The notes under the pieces: model-generated
The model's input: only the letters and a program-made list of their open reading frames with translations
The model's database searches: none
Told to the model about the DNA's origin: nothing
Program-made: the position numbers and the translations under genes
Source: Marinimicrobium sp050113635
GTDB lineage: Bacteria > Pseudomonadota > Gammaproteobacteria > Pseudomonadales > Cellvibrionaceae
Assembly (NCBI RefSeq): GCF_050113635.1
Contig: NZ_JBNJLT010000001.1
Coordinates: 372,001-436,000 of the forward strand
Length of the DNA stretch: 64,000 nt
Reading direction: 5' to 3'
Part shown: piece by piece, positions 43,230 through 51,715 of the stretch
How the letters are laid out: the number at the start of each line of letters is the position of its first letter
Position numbering within the stretch: the first letter of the stretch is position 1

Positions 43230-43872
43230 CGGGGGCGTCGCCCCACAGCAATTTATGAATCTGTATCTGGAAACGCACGGGCAGATTATCGGCCACAATC
43301 CAGTCAGCCAATTCTCGGGCCTCCAGTTGACCAAAGCTGGGCGAGAACAACACATCCTCCACCCGCTCAGCCAGCCGGTACTCGTCCAGTTTGAACCGGG
43401 CCCAGTCATAATCGGCCCGACTGCATAATACGAACTTCACCTGATCGTGCGGTTGCAGTAACGGCACGTTTTCCCAGCGATTGCGCTCCATTTCGCCGGA
43501 ATCCGGTGTCTTTAAGTCCATCACCCGGCTAACGCGCTGATCCACCTTGTCCAGCGGCATGGCCCCACTGGTCTCCAGAGAAACCTCATAACCGAGATCA
43601 CACAACCGCGTCAGTAAAACCAGGGAGTTCGGCTGGGCCAGCGGCTCTCCGCCGGTGACGCACACATACGTCGGCTGGAAACCAGCCACTTGCTCCACGA
43701 TGGCGTCCAGCGTCATGCGCTCGCCACCATAAAAGGCATACTCCGAATCGCAGTACTGGCAGCGCAAAGGACAGCCCGTCAGGCGAACGAACACGGTGGG
43801 GCGACCCAGCGTTCGCGCTTCGCCCTGGAGCGAATAAAATATCTCGGTAATACGAAGACTGTCGTCGGTCAT
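43222..43872 (-). CDS. queE: 7-carboxy-7-deazaguanine synthase (radical SAM)
   Basis: Radical-SAM enzyme that turns 6-carboxytetrahydropterin into the deazaguanine core of queuosine. The 216-aa protein has the cluster motif CPLRCQYCDSEYAF (CxxxCxxC), CVTGGEPLAQ and MDLKTPDSGE. Upstream of queC on the same strand. ATG at 43872; QueD is not in the window. Confidence 0.95.
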   Translation of the reverse strand: MTDDSLRITEIFYSLQGEARTLGRPTVFVRLTGCPLRCQYCDSEYAFYGGERMTLDAIVEQVAGFQPTYVCVTGGEPLAQPNSLVLLTRLCDLGYEVSLETSGAMPLDKVDQRVSRVMDLKTPDSGEMERNRWENVPLLQPHDQVKFVLCSRADYDWARFKLDEYRLAERVEDVLFSPSFGQLEARELADWIVADNLPVRFQIQIHKLLWGDAPGY

Positions 43873-44039
43873 GTCTGTCGGAACGTCGGTCAGGCGCGTC
43901 GGGGCGACGACGTGCGGCTTAGGAAATGAGACGGCAGTTTACCCAAAGCCCACCACAGATGCGAGTCCATGCTGTTTGCCGCCTTTTGGCGAGACTGGTA
44001 TTCTTACTGATTCGCCCGCTAATCCCCGGCACAAGCATT

Positions 44040-44369
44040 ATGAAACCCGTCAAGACCAAACGCGAGATGCGTGCCGAGCTGGATCGGCAGATGGAAGAGT
44101 ATCTGGACTCCGGCGGTGAGGTGCATCAGGTACCCCGTGGGCTGAGCGGACGCATCGACCCGAAAGGACCGTTGACGCCCCTATTCACCCCCCGTAACAG
44201 CGAAAACCCGTTGGCTGGCCGAACCCCGATGACCGAGGTCGTCGCGGCGGTGGAATCTCGCAAACACCCGGTGCCAGAACCCAAGAAACCTCGCCAAAAA
44301 CGCCCAAAGAAAAAAATGATTCTGGATGATTTCGGGCAACCCGTGCGCTGGGAGTGGGTCGAAGAGTGA
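44040..44369 (+). CDS. Small basic protein with SutA-like segment, unknown function
   Basis: A 109-aa cytoplasmic protein. Residues 9-34 (LDRQMEEYLDSGGEVHQVPRG in two parts) resemble the MEEFLxxGGxVxxV segment I recall from Pseudomonas SutA, a small RNA-polymerase-binding protein. The rest differs: a Pro/Arg-rich middle and a Lys-rich patch PKKPRQKRPKKKM before a conserved-looking ending DDFGQPVRWEWVEE. I infer a small conserved protein; function is not assigned. The ATG at 44040 is chosen over the open frame from 43926. Confidence 0.65.
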   Translation: MKPVKTKREMRAELDRQMEEYLDSGGEVHQVPRGLSGRIDPKGPLTPLFTPRNSENPLAGRTPMTEVVAAVESRKHPVPEPKKPRQKRPKKKMILDDFGQPVRWEWVEE

Positions 44370-44567
44370 CCCGACAAACTGGCACGGCGTCTTGTCACGC
44401 TGAACACCCGTGCTGATTTTACGCGTTTCATGTCCCACTTTTGTCTTAACGCTTCCCACTTCCCTCCCGTCTATTGCCCCTCTGAGCATTTACCGCAACA
44501 ATCGCTAACGGCAATGCCCAATAACTCTTCCAATTCGTCACCCATATAAAACAAGAGACTCTGGATA

Positions 44568-45905
44568 ATGAACAAAAAAGCGCTACTCCTGAGCGGAATT
44601 CTCGCGCTGGCGGCCTGCAACGCCAATGACGCTGAGACGACCTCTTCCGAAGCAGCCGCCTCCGAGGCGGTTCCTGTCCAACTGAAACAGGACGAAGCGG
44701 GCCACTACTCGATTTACCGTGAAGGACGGCCCTATTTCATTCGGGGGGCAGGCGGCACCAGTCGGCTGGAGCAACTGGCTGCCGCGGGGGCCAATTCGGT
44801 AAGAACCTGGGGTACCGACAACGCACAGAAAATTCTCGACGACGCCGAGTCTCACGGCCTCACTGTCATGCTCGGGCTGCGCATGGGAAAGGAACGGCAC
44901 GGTTTTGACTACAGCGACAAAGCCGCCGTGAAGGCACAAAAAGCGGCCATCCGTGAGAAAGTATTGCAGTTCAAGGATCACCCGGCCTTGCTCACCTGGG
45001 GCATTGGCAACGAGCTGGATCTTTACTACACCAACGCCGATGTGTGGTATGCCGTCGAAGACATCGCTCAAATGATCCGCTCACTGGATCCCCACCACCT
45101 GATTACGACCGTTACCGCCGGGATTGATCAAGAAAAAGCCGACCTGATCCGGGAAAGAGTGCCCAGCATTGATTACCTCAGCGTCAATATGTACGGCGAC
45201 CTGTCCTCGCTGCCGCAAAAAATGCGAGACATCGGTTGGCCTGGCGCTTACGCCATTACCGAATGGGGCCCCACCGGCCATTGGGAAATTACCCGCACCG
45301 ATTGGGATGTTCCCATCGAACAAACCAGCACCGAAAAGGCGCAGTCCTACCGGGAGCGTTACGAAGCCGCTATCGCGGGCGACCCCGAGAAAGGGCTCGG
45401 TTCCTACGCGTTCCTGTGGGGCCAAAAACAGGAAACCACGCCGACCTGGTACGGCATGTTTCTGGAGTCGGGCGAGGCCACCGAAGTGGTCGATACCATG
45501 CAGTGGCTCTGGAGCGGCCAATGGCCTGAGCATCGCGCCCCCCACATCGAGTCGTTCAAGATTGATGACAAAGTCGCCGCCGACAGCATTTATCTAAAAG
45601 CGGGAGAAGCGTACCGGGTCGAGCTCGATGCTCGCCACCCGACGGACGAGCCACTGGAGATTCGCTGGGAAATCTTGCCGGAAAGCACCGATATTAAATC
45701 CGGCGGTGACCGGGAAGATCGACCGACTGAAGTCACAGGACTGATCGTGCAGGACGAGGGCGACGGGGCCATGCAGTTTACCGCACCGGCGACGCCGGGC
45801 CCCTACCGTCTCTTTACCTACGTGACCACCCAATACGACCGGGCAGCGACGGCCAATGTGCCCTTCTTCGTGGAAACGTCCACCGAAGGGGATAGCGACC
45901 AATAA
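44568..45905 (+). CDS. Clan GH-A glycoside hydrolase lipoprotein
   Basis: A 445-aa predicted lipoprotein (lipobox LAAC, Cys17, then Ser/Ala/Glu-rich linker). Residues about 45-310 form a TIM-barrel-like glycoside hydrolase: acid/base Glu149 in LTWGIGNELDL, following the clan GH-A pattern (Asn-Glu), and candidate nucleophile Glu232 in AITEWGPTGHWE. Aromatic residues (Trp281, Trp289 region) fit a sugar cleft. Residues about 320-440 look like an Ig/beta-sandwich domain. The family is near GH2/GH5-type barrels but I cannot assign it; the substrate is unknown, probably a beta-glucan or oligosaccharide. Confidence 0.78.
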   Translation: MNKKALLLSGILALAACNANDAETTSSEAAASEAVPVQLKQDEAGHYSIYREGRPYFIRGAGGTSRLEQLAAAGANSVRTWGTDNAQKILDDAESHGLTVMLGLRMGKERHGFDYSDKAAVKAQKAAIREKVLQFKDHPALLTWGIGNELDLYYTNADVWYAVEDIAQMIRSLDPHHLITTVTAGIDQEKADLIRERVPSIDYLSVNMYGDLSSLPQKMRDIGWPGAYAITEWGPTGHWEITRTDWDVPIEQTSTEKAQSYRERYEAAIAGDPEKGLGSYAFLWGQKQETTPTWYGMFLESGEATEVVDTMQWLWSGQWPEHRAPHIESFKIDDKVAADSIYLKAGEAYRVELDARHPTDEPLEIRWEILPESTDIKSGGDREDRPTEVTGLIVQDEGDGAMQFTAPATPGPYRLFTYVTTQYDRAATANVPFFVETSTEGDSDQ

Positions 45906-45914
45906 CGTTGGTGC

Positions 45915-45955
45915 GCCAGTACGCGGGAATTTCAGTGTAATTCCCGCGTACTGGC
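45915..45955. terminator. Long perfect hairpin between convergent genes
   Basis: A perfect 17-bp inverted repeat (45915-45931 with 45939-45955) and 7-nt loop TCAGTGT. It lies 9 bp after the GH lipoprotein stop and 10 bp after the stop of the convergent nitroreductase gene. No T tract follows on either strand beyond the stem, so it may block both transcripts mainly by structure or RNA stabilisation. Confidence 0.75.
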
Positions 45956-45965
45956 AGGCGAGTGT

Positions 45966-46637
45966 TCAGCGGCGGTCGAACGGCCATTGCAGAATGGTTT
46001 TCTCTCTCGGCCAGCGCACTTTTTTGGCAGAAGCATACCGATCAGACTTGGCATCACGGTAACCGAGTGCCAATAACACCACGCTGCGCAATGCCCGAGC
46101 GCGCAAACCGAGGCACTCATCCAGCGCCTCCGGGCTGAACCCTTCCATCGGGGAGGCGTCCACTTCCATCGTCGCCGCAGCCGCCACCGCCATTCCCAGG
46201 CCAATATAGGCCTGTCTGACTGCCCACTGAAACCGCTCTTCACGCGAGCGCGGTCCAACCGAACCAGCAATCGTTGCCTGTAAACCTGAGAGACTTTCTA
46301 CAGGCAGGTCACGCACCTCAGCCACGCGCCCCACCCAATCGGTAACGCTTTGATCCTCAACCGGATCCCAGGCCGCAAACACCAACAGATGCGAGCATTC
46401 CTCCACCTGCGGCTGATTCGCTGCCTGCTCACGAATCCGACTCCGCTGCTCAGGATCCTTAACCACAATCACCGAATAAGGCTGGAGACCAAAACAGGAG
46501 GGAGCTAATTGAATCGCCTCCAGAATCCGGTCCACTTTTTCAGACGGCACTTCGGCCCCGGTCATACGTTTAGTGGCGTAGCGCCACTGTAATGCATTCA
46601 ACAACTCCACAACCAAACCCTCACATTCAGTCAACAT
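45966..46637 (-). CDS. NfsB-like nitroreductase family protein
   Basis: FMN-dependent oxidoreductase fold. The 223-aa protein starts with LLNALQWRYATKRM, has LAPSCFGLQPYSVIVVKD (FMN contacts), a middle helical region and QAYIGLGMAVAAAATMEVDASPMEGF, then ALGYRDAKSDRY, as in E. coli NfsB or dihydropteridine reductase. The natural substrate is unknown. ATG at 46637. Confidence 0.9.
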   Translation of the reverse strand: MLTECEGLVVELLNALQWRYATKRMTGAEVPSEKVDRILEAIQLAPSCFGLQPYSVIVVKDPEQRSRIREQAANQPQVEECSHLLVFAAWDPVEDQSVTDWVGRVAEVRDLPVESLSGLQATIAGSVGPRSREERFQWAVRQAYIGLGMAVAAAATMEVDASPMEGFSPEALDECLGLRARALRSVVLLALGYRDAKSDRYASAKKVRWPREKTILQWPFDRR

Positions 46638-46672
46638 ACATTAATACAGGGGCTTCCAATTCGCCTTATGTT

Positions 46673-46706
46673 AAAAAAACCCGACTACAAAGAGCCGGGT
46701 TTTTTT
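46673..46706. terminator. Bidirectional rho-independent terminator
   Basis: A stem of AAAAAACCCG with CGGGTTTTTT around a 14-nt loop gives A and T tracts on both strands. It lies 24 bp downstream of the phoH stop (minus) and upstream of the nitroreductase start, insulating the two. Confidence 0.88.
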
Positions 46707-46729
46707 CGCCCTACCGATGATGAAAATAA

Positions 46730-47527
46730 TCACACTAATTCGTAACAATCCATAATATCCCGGACCAGACCGCTGCGCACAATATCCTCCCGCTCGAACT
46801 TATGGATATACACGTTCGGCAAATCCCCCAGTCGCTGGACCGCATCGGCCAGTCCATTGGGGCCGCGAATATCGCTCTGCTCGATGTCGCCATTGATCAC
46901 GACACGGCAGCCTTCGCCAATGCGGGTCAGGAACATTTTCATCTGGGCGGGCGAGGTGTTCTGCGCTTCATCCAGAATCACAAAGGTTCGCTGATTAAAG
47001 GTTTTCCCGCGCATAAAAGCCAGCGGCGCTGCCACGATGCGGCCATGTCGAAGACAGTAGTCCACCGTGCCCGCTCCGAGCCTTTCCGCAAGAATTTCCC
47101 GGAAGGCGTCGATGTACACAGAGAACTTTTCATCCAGAGCGCCGGGCAAGAACCCGAGCTGCTCACCCGCTTCCACAGCCGGTCTCGTTAATATGATGCG
47201 CTCAATTCTGCCGGACTCCAGCGCTTCGGCAGCCAGTGCGCCAGCACAATAGCTCTTGCCCGTACCGGCAGGGCCGATGCCGAAGGTCAAGTGGTAGCGT
47301 TGGATGGCGTCAATGTAGCGTTGTTGGGCTTGGGTGAAGGCGGTGAGAGGTTTGTTGGCGCGGGGGGGAGCGTAAGCCGTTTGCAGTTGTCGGGAAGCGT
47401 TGATTTCCACTATGTTCCCGTCGGGCGGTGCACGGTGTCGACCGTGTTCTTCCTGGAGGACGCGGTCCCGTTCCTCAATGTAACTCCGTTGATGCCGCTT
47501 GCGCTTCGCGTGAGATCGTTTCGCCAT
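46730..47527 (-). CDS. phoH: PhoH-family ATPase
   Basis: A 265-aa P-loop NTPase of the PhoH family, related to the helicase-like ATPases and often induced by phosphate limitation in E. coli. Walker A is GPAGTGKSYCAGALA, Walker B TFVILDEAQNTSP, with INGDIEQSD as sensor-like motif and RGKTFNQ before it. The N-terminus (about 1-30) is very basic (AKRSHAKRKRHQRS), hinting at nucleic acid binding. Length and lack of a PIN or KH domain match the short PhoH type. ATG at 47527. Confidence 0.9.
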   Translation of the reverse strand: MAKRSHAKRKRHQRSYIEERDRVLQEEHGRHRAPPDGNIVEINASRQLQTAYAPPRANKPLTAFTQAQQRYIDAIQRYHLTFGIGPAGTGKSYCAGALAAEALESGRIERIILTRPAVEAGEQLGFLPGALDEKFSVYIDAFREILAERLGAGTVDYCLRHGRIVAAPLAFMRGKTFNQRTFVILDEAQNTSPAQMKMFLTRIGEGCRVVINGDIEQSDIRGPNGLADAVQRLGDLPNVYIHKFEREDIVRSGLVRDIMDCYELV

Positions 47528-47750
47528 GGATAAATCCCCATCAGGTTCCAGGTGAACAGAGACAACTCAGGCGCGGTGTCGTCCAACCATGGGACGTCTG
47601 GTGCATGACGCACGTTCAGTGCCACGGTGTGCAACCGACCTAAGGCCCTGTATGACTCAAATGGTAACGCGATTGTCAGAGGGTGAGAGAGACACCCCGA
47701 ACTGACGATTGCTGGGTTCTCCTCTACTGAGCGGTGGGTGGTAAGCGCAC

Positions 47751-47779
47751 CTTATAACACAGTGCACTGTCTTGATATT
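47751..47779 (-). promoter_or_regulatory. Candidate phoH promoter with operator-like palindrome
   Basis: On the minus strand TATAAG (47756-47751) is a good -10. Just upstream is a perfect 12-bp palindrome ACAGTGCACTGT (47759-47770), where a repressor would cover the spacer. The -35 (around 47779-47774) is poor, as is common for regulated promoters. The regulator is unknown. Confidence 0.4.
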
Positions 47780-47860
47780 AGGCGCTTTTCCGGGATGGGT
47801 CAATGGCGAACGTGTGACAGTGAAGCGGGAGAGTTCACGGCAGGAGAGCTCGGGGAGAGC

Positions 47861-47884
47861 TGGCGCCAGGCTCTCCTGGCGCCA
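47861..47884 (-). terminator. Hairpin after oadB
   Basis: A perfect 10-bp inverted repeat (47861-47870 with 47875-47884) with a 4-nt loop, 7 bp after the oadB stop. No T tract follows. Confidence 0.6.
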
Positions 47885-47891
47885 AGGGCTA

Positions 47892-49199
47892 TTACATCGC
47901 TGATACCATGGAGATCATGATCCCTGCTGCGACGGCAGAGCCGATCACACCCGCCACATTGGGACCCATGGCATGCATGAGCAGATAGTTTTGCGGATTC
48001 GCTTCCAGCCCCACTTTATTGGAAACGCGGGCCGCCATGGGTACGGCAGACACGCCAGCGGAACCAATCAGTGGGTTGACTTTGTGGCGCACAAACAGGT
48101 TCATGAATTTCGCGACCAGAACCCCCATCGCGGTGCCAATGGCGAACGCGACGATACCCAGCCCCAAGATGCCGAGCGTTTTGGTGTCCAGGAAGGAAGA
48201 CGCGGCCAGTTTGGAGCCAACCGCCAGGCCGAGGAAAATCGTGGTGGTATTGATCAGTGCATTTTGCGCGGTATCGCTCAAGCGCTCTACCACACCACAC
48301 TCGCGCATGATGTTACCGAAGCAGAACATGCCCAGCAGAGGTGCCGCCGAAGGCAAGAACAGCGCGACCAGAATTAACAGCACCAATGGGAAGACGATTT
48401 TTTCCCGACGGGAAACCGGCCGCAACTGCTCCATGCGGATTTGACGCTCAGCATCCGTAGTGAGCGCACGCATGATCGGGGGCTGGATCAGGGGCACCAA
48501 TGCCATGTAGGAGTAGGCCGCCACCGCAATGGCGCCCAGCAGATCGGGTGCCAGAATACTAGAGACATAAATGGCCGTCGGCCCATCGGCGCCACCAATG
48601 ATACCGATCGCCGCTGCATCGGCGATGGAGAAATCCATCAGGCCAGAGGCCGACAAACCAACTGCCCCCATGACCGTGGCAAATATACCAAACTGCGCCG
48701 CCGCCCCGAGAAACAGGGTTTTGGGGTTGGCTAACAAGGGCCCGAAATCCGTCATAGCTCCGACGCCCATGAAGATAATCAGTGGCGCCACACCGGACCC
48801 AATCGCCACCTGGTAAAAGGTATAGATCATGCCATTGCTGTAACCATACTCCACAGCGACCCGATGAGCGGCCGCCAGCTCAGAGGCGGATGCGCTTTTG
48901 TACAAGGTCAGCAATTCATCGGCCGATGTGGTCGCGGCGACACCAAAGACCTCGGCCAGATCCGCCAATACTTTGGCTCCGCCTACATCAATGGCCTGAT
49001 GGGCGGCGGACATGGCCAGCCCCGCGCCGGGAATGTTGGCCAATATGCAACCGAAACCGATGGGTACCAGCAGCAATGGCTCAAAGCCTTTGCGAATGGC
49101 CAGGAACAGCAGCAGCAACCCGACCACTATCATGGTCAATGTGCCCCACTCCATCTGGTAGATACCGGATTCCTGCCACAAACGAATAAAATTCTGCAT
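47892..49199 (-). CDS. oadB: Oxaloacetate decarboxylase, beta subunit (sodium pump)
   Basis: OadB is the membrane subunit that decarboxylates carboxybiotin and exports Na+. The 435-aa protein has about ten membrane helices and the conserved IGIIGGADGPTAIYVSS (with the Asp in GGADGPT) and NPLIGSAGVSAVPMAARVS motifs required for Na+ translocation. It follows oadA by 45 bp; the order oadG-oadA-oadB matches Vibrio and Klebsiella. Confidence 0.96.
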   Translation of the reverse strand: MQNFIRLWQESGIYQMEWGTLTMIVVGLLLLFLAIRKGFEPLLLVPIGFGCILANIPGAGLAMSAAHQAIDVGGAKVLADLAEVFGVAATTSADELLTLYKSASASELAAAHRVAVEYGYSNGMIYTFYQVAIGSGVAPLIIFMGVGAMTDFGPLLANPKTLFLGAAAQFGIFATVMGAVGLSASGLMDFSIADAAAIGIIGGADGPTAIYVSSILAPDLLGAIAVAAYSYMALVPLIQPPIMRALTTDAERQIRMEQLRPVSRREKIVFPLVLLILVALFLPSAAPLLGMFCFGNIMRECGVVERLSDTAQNALINTTTIFLGLAVGSKLAASSFLDTKTLGILGLGIVAFAIGTAMGVLVAKFMNLFVRHKVNPLIGSAGVSAVPMAARVSNKVGLEANPQNYLLMHAMGPNVAGVIGSAVAAGIMISMVSAM

Positions 49200-49244
49200 A
49201 GATTGCTCTCAACCTTTCTCAACCGAGCTGCAGGTCACCCGGCA

Positions 49245-51029
49245 TCACGCCAGATCCAACAGTGCATCGCCAGCCGTGACCGCATCGCCAGGCTGAACAT
49301 GAATCGCCGTTACGGTACCGGCACGTGGTGCGCTCACCTCGGATTCCATTTTCATGGCTTCGAGAAGCAACAGCGTATCCCCTTCTTCCACGGTGTCGCC
49401 GGGCTTGACCAGCAGCTTGACGATATTACCGCCGAGAGGGGCAGGAACAGGCTCGCCATCGACCGCTGACGCTGACGCGCCACTGGCAGGCGAGCTCTGA
49501 CCGCCGACCGGCGCCAAACCGGTGACGTCACCCCCATCGTTAACGGTGACCGTATATTTCTGCCCTTCAACCTCAACGGTATAAACTTCTTCACCACCTT
49601 CGGTCGTCACAGCCCCACTTTCCTTGCCGGTAGGCACCGGTTCGAACGCGTCAGGGTTGTGACGGTTTTGCAGAAACTTCAGTCCCACCTGGGGAAACAG
49701 AGCGTAGGTCAACACATCGTCAACACGGCGCTCGCCGTCTTCGAGGGTGATGCCTTTATCGTTCGCAAGCTCGGCCAGCTCTTTGTCCAGTTTATCCAGT
49801 TCGGGCTCAATCCGGTCGGCCGGTCGACAGGTGATAGGTTGTGCACCATCGAGCACTCGCGCCTGAAGCTCCGCATTCACTTCGGCTGGCGTTGCCCCAT
49901 ATTCACCTTTGAGGACCCCTTCGGTTTCGCGCGTGATGGTTTTGTAGCGCTCCCCGGTCAGGACATTCATGACCGCCTGGGTGCCCACAATTTGCGAGGT
50001 AGGTGTCACCAGAGGAATAAAACCGAGGTCTTCCCGAACGCGGGGAATTTCTTCCAGCACTTCATCGAAACGATCTTCCGCATTTTGTTCGCGCAGCTGA
50101 TTTTCCATATTGGTGAGCATGCCGCCCGGCACCTGGGCAATCAGGATGCGCGAATCCACGCCCTTCAAGGACCCTTCGAATTTCGCATACTTGCGGCGCA
50201 CTTCGCGGAAATAGGAAGCGATTTCTTCGAGCAGCTCCAGGTCCAACCCGGTATCCCGATCCATTCCCTCCAGCGTCGCCACCAGAGTTTCGGTCGGGCT
50301 GTGGCCATAGGTCATGGACATGGACGAAATGGCTGTGTCGACGTTATCGATACCGGCTTCCACACACTTGAGATTCGTCGCATGCGCCAGGCCGGTGGTT
50401 GCATGGCTTTGCATGTGGATGGGCACGCTGCAGCTTTCTTTGAGGCGCGTTACCAGCTCATACCCCACGTAGGGCTTGAGCAGCCCGGCCATATCCTTGA
50501 TCGCAATCGAGTCCGCACCCATGTCCTCGATGCGTTTCGCCAGATCCACCCACAGATCAATATCGTGCACCGGGCTCAGCGTGTAAGAAATGGTGCCTTG
50601 CGCATGTTTACCCTGCTTCTTGACCGCTTTCATCGCGGTTTCGATATTGCGCATATCGTTCATGGCATCGAACACGCGAAATACATCCACGCCATTGGTG
50701 GCGGCGCGCTCGACGAATTTATCCACGACGTCGTCGGCGTAGTGGCGATAGCCCAGGATATTCTGCCCGCGCAACAACATTTGCATCGGGGTTTTAGGCA
50801 TGGCTTTTTTCAGCTCCCGGATGCGTTCCCAGGGGTCTTCCCCCAGATAGCGAATGCAGGCATCAAAGGTAGCTCCTCCCCAGGTTTCCAGGGACCAGAA
50901 CCCCACACGGTCCAGCTTTTCTGCTATAGGCAGCATATCGTCCAGCCGCATCCGGGTGGCGAACAGCGACTGGTGTGCGTCGCGCAGAACCAGTTCCGTG
51001 ATGCCCAACGGCTTTTTCGCATCGCTCAT
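49245..51029 (-). CDS. oadA: Oxaloacetate decarboxylase, alpha subunit
   Basis: OadA transfers the carboxyl group of oxaloacetate to biotin. The 594-aa protein has the carboxyltransferase domain (about 5-300, VLRDAHQSLFATRM, ETWGGATFDACIRYL, SIAIKDMAGL), the conserved PYC-OADA domain (about 320-450) and a C-terminal biotinyl domain with biotinylated Lys560 in LLEAMKMESEV. A Pro/Ala/Ser-rich linker (about 485-525) precedes it. Between oadG and oadB, same strand. Confidence 0.96.
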   Translation of the reverse strand: MSDAKKPLGITELVLRDAHQSLFATRMRLDDMLPIAEKLDRVGFWSLETWGGATFDACIRYLGEDPWERIRELKKAMPKTPMQMLLRGQNILGYRHYADDVVDKFVERAATNGVDVFRVFDAMNDMRNIETAMKAVKKQGKHAQGTISYTLSPVHDIDLWVDLAKRIEDMGADSIAIKDMAGLLKPYVGYELVTRLKESCSVPIHMQSHATTGLAHATNLKCVEAGIDNVDTAISSMSMTYGHSPTETLVATLEGMDRDTGLDLELLEEIASYFREVRRKYAKFEGSLKGVDSRILIAQVPGGMLTNMENQLREQNAEDRFDEVLEEIPRVREDLGFIPLVTPTSQIVGTQAVMNVLTGERYKTITRETEGVLKGEYGATPAEVNAELQARVLDGAQPITCRPADRIEPELDKLDKELAELANDKGITLEDGERRVDDVLTYALFPQVGLKFLQNRHNPDAFEPVPTGKESGAVTTEGGEEVYTVEVEGQKYTVTVNDGGDVTGLAPVGGQSSPASGASASAVDGEPVPAPLGGNIVKLLVKPGDTVEEGDTLLLLEAMKMESEVSAPRAGTVTAIHVQPGDAVTAGDALLDLA

Positions 51030-51077
51030 GGTGCTATACCTTACCTTTGTCAGTTGGCGGTCACCGCCGCTGCGCCC

Positions 51078-51329
51078 TTAACGGCGCGCGCGGTGTTGCT
51101 CAATGGCGGCCCGAATAATGGCCAGGGTTTTTCCATCCACATCTGAGGAAGACCGGCGGGCCTTCGGGCGGCGTTCACTATCCGCCGGGGCTTCACGCTC
51201 GGGGAACCAGCGACTCAAGCCACCGCTCATCAGCGTGGTCGCGATCACCAGAAGTGTCAAAAAGACCACCACCGAGCCCATGCCGTATAACAGCAGGTCC
51301 AGTCCCTGCTGCAGCAATGTCTCATTCAT
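51078..51329 (-). CDS. oadG: Oxaloacetate decarboxylase, gamma subunit
   Basis: OadG is a small membrane anchor that binds zinc and holds the alpha subunit. The 83-aa protein begins MNETLLQQGLDLLLYGMGSVVVFLTLLVIATTLM (one membrane helix, about 13-34) and has a charged cytoplasmic C-tail rich in Arg and Ser, typical of the family. The ATG at 51329 has AGAGGA upstream. Three 15-bp repeats lie immediately upstream of this ribosome site. Confidence 0.9.
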   Translation of the reverse strand: MNETLLQQGLDLLLYGMGSVVVFLTLLVIATTLMSGGLSRWFPEREAPADSERRPKARRSSSDVDGKTLAIIRAAIEQHRARR

Positions 51330-51344
51330 CCCAAGGTCCTCTTA

Positions 51345-51395
51345 ATATTGACAGATCATAATATTGACAGATCATGTCTAGTATTGGCAGATCAT
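51345..51395 (-). repeat. Three 15-bp direct repeats in the oadGAB leader
   Basis: Units at 51345-51359, 51361-51375 (identical) and 51381-51395 (two differences). On the minus strand each reads ATGATCTGYCAATAY. They sit 16-66 bp upstream of the oadG ATG, adjacent to its ribosome site. Confidence 0.9.
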
Positions 51396-51397
51396 GG

Positions 51398-51407
51398 CCG
51401 ATATCGG
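51398..51407. promoter_or_regulatory. Palindrome next to the oad repeats
   Basis: A perfect 10-bp palindrome CCGATATCGG, 2 bp upstream (in the oadG direction) of the third direct repeat. Possible operator half-site pair; no regulator can be named. Confidence 0.3.
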
Positions 51408-51559
51408 TCTGCGCCCATGGCGCCCTTTGAATGTTATCTCTGCGAACACTCGCCGCTTCTTTATGTTTGTAGAAAACGCGCTGATTCGACCCCTGCATGA
51501 ACCGCCTTGCATGGACTGAAACGGTGCGCAAAAAGGCCGGGTATTTTCTCTTATCTCTC

Positions 51560-51597
51560 AGAAACTTACAACTTAGGCAGAAACTTACAACTTAGGC
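51560..51597. repeat. Perfect tandem duplication, 2 x 19 bp, upstream of dusC
   Basis: AGAAACTTACAACTTAGGC at 51560-51578 is repeated without change at 51579-51597, 118 bp before the dusC ATG. Confidence 0.95.
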
Positions 51598-51715
51598 GCG
51601 GCTATCAAAGCCGGACGCCGGTCGATCAACGCCCGCCCGGCGACAGAAAAGTCAGCGGCTCGAGGGATATCCCGGTAAAATGATGGCTTTTTCTACTGGC
51701 TGGAGCCCATCGCGC

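Larger units (their letters stand above)
47528..47891. other. Intergenic region between oadB and phoH
   Basis: No supported gene. It holds, on the minus strand, a likely phoH promoter with an internal palindrome (47751-47779), and at its right end the oadB terminator hairpin. The sequence between about 47530 and 47740 is unremarkable. Confidence 0.5.
51330..51715. other. Intergenic region between oadG and dusC
   Basis: No supported gene. It contains the oadGAB leader with the triple repeat and palindrome (51345-51407), a neutral stretch, and a perfect 2 x 19-bp duplication (51560-51597) in front of dusC. A GCGCC-CAT-GGCGC inverted repeat lies at 51411-51423. Confidence 0.6.

Noticed and set aside
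49659..51146. A 495-codon open frame on the plus strand opposite oadA
   Set aside because: Shadow of oadA, with unlike composition and no start signal.
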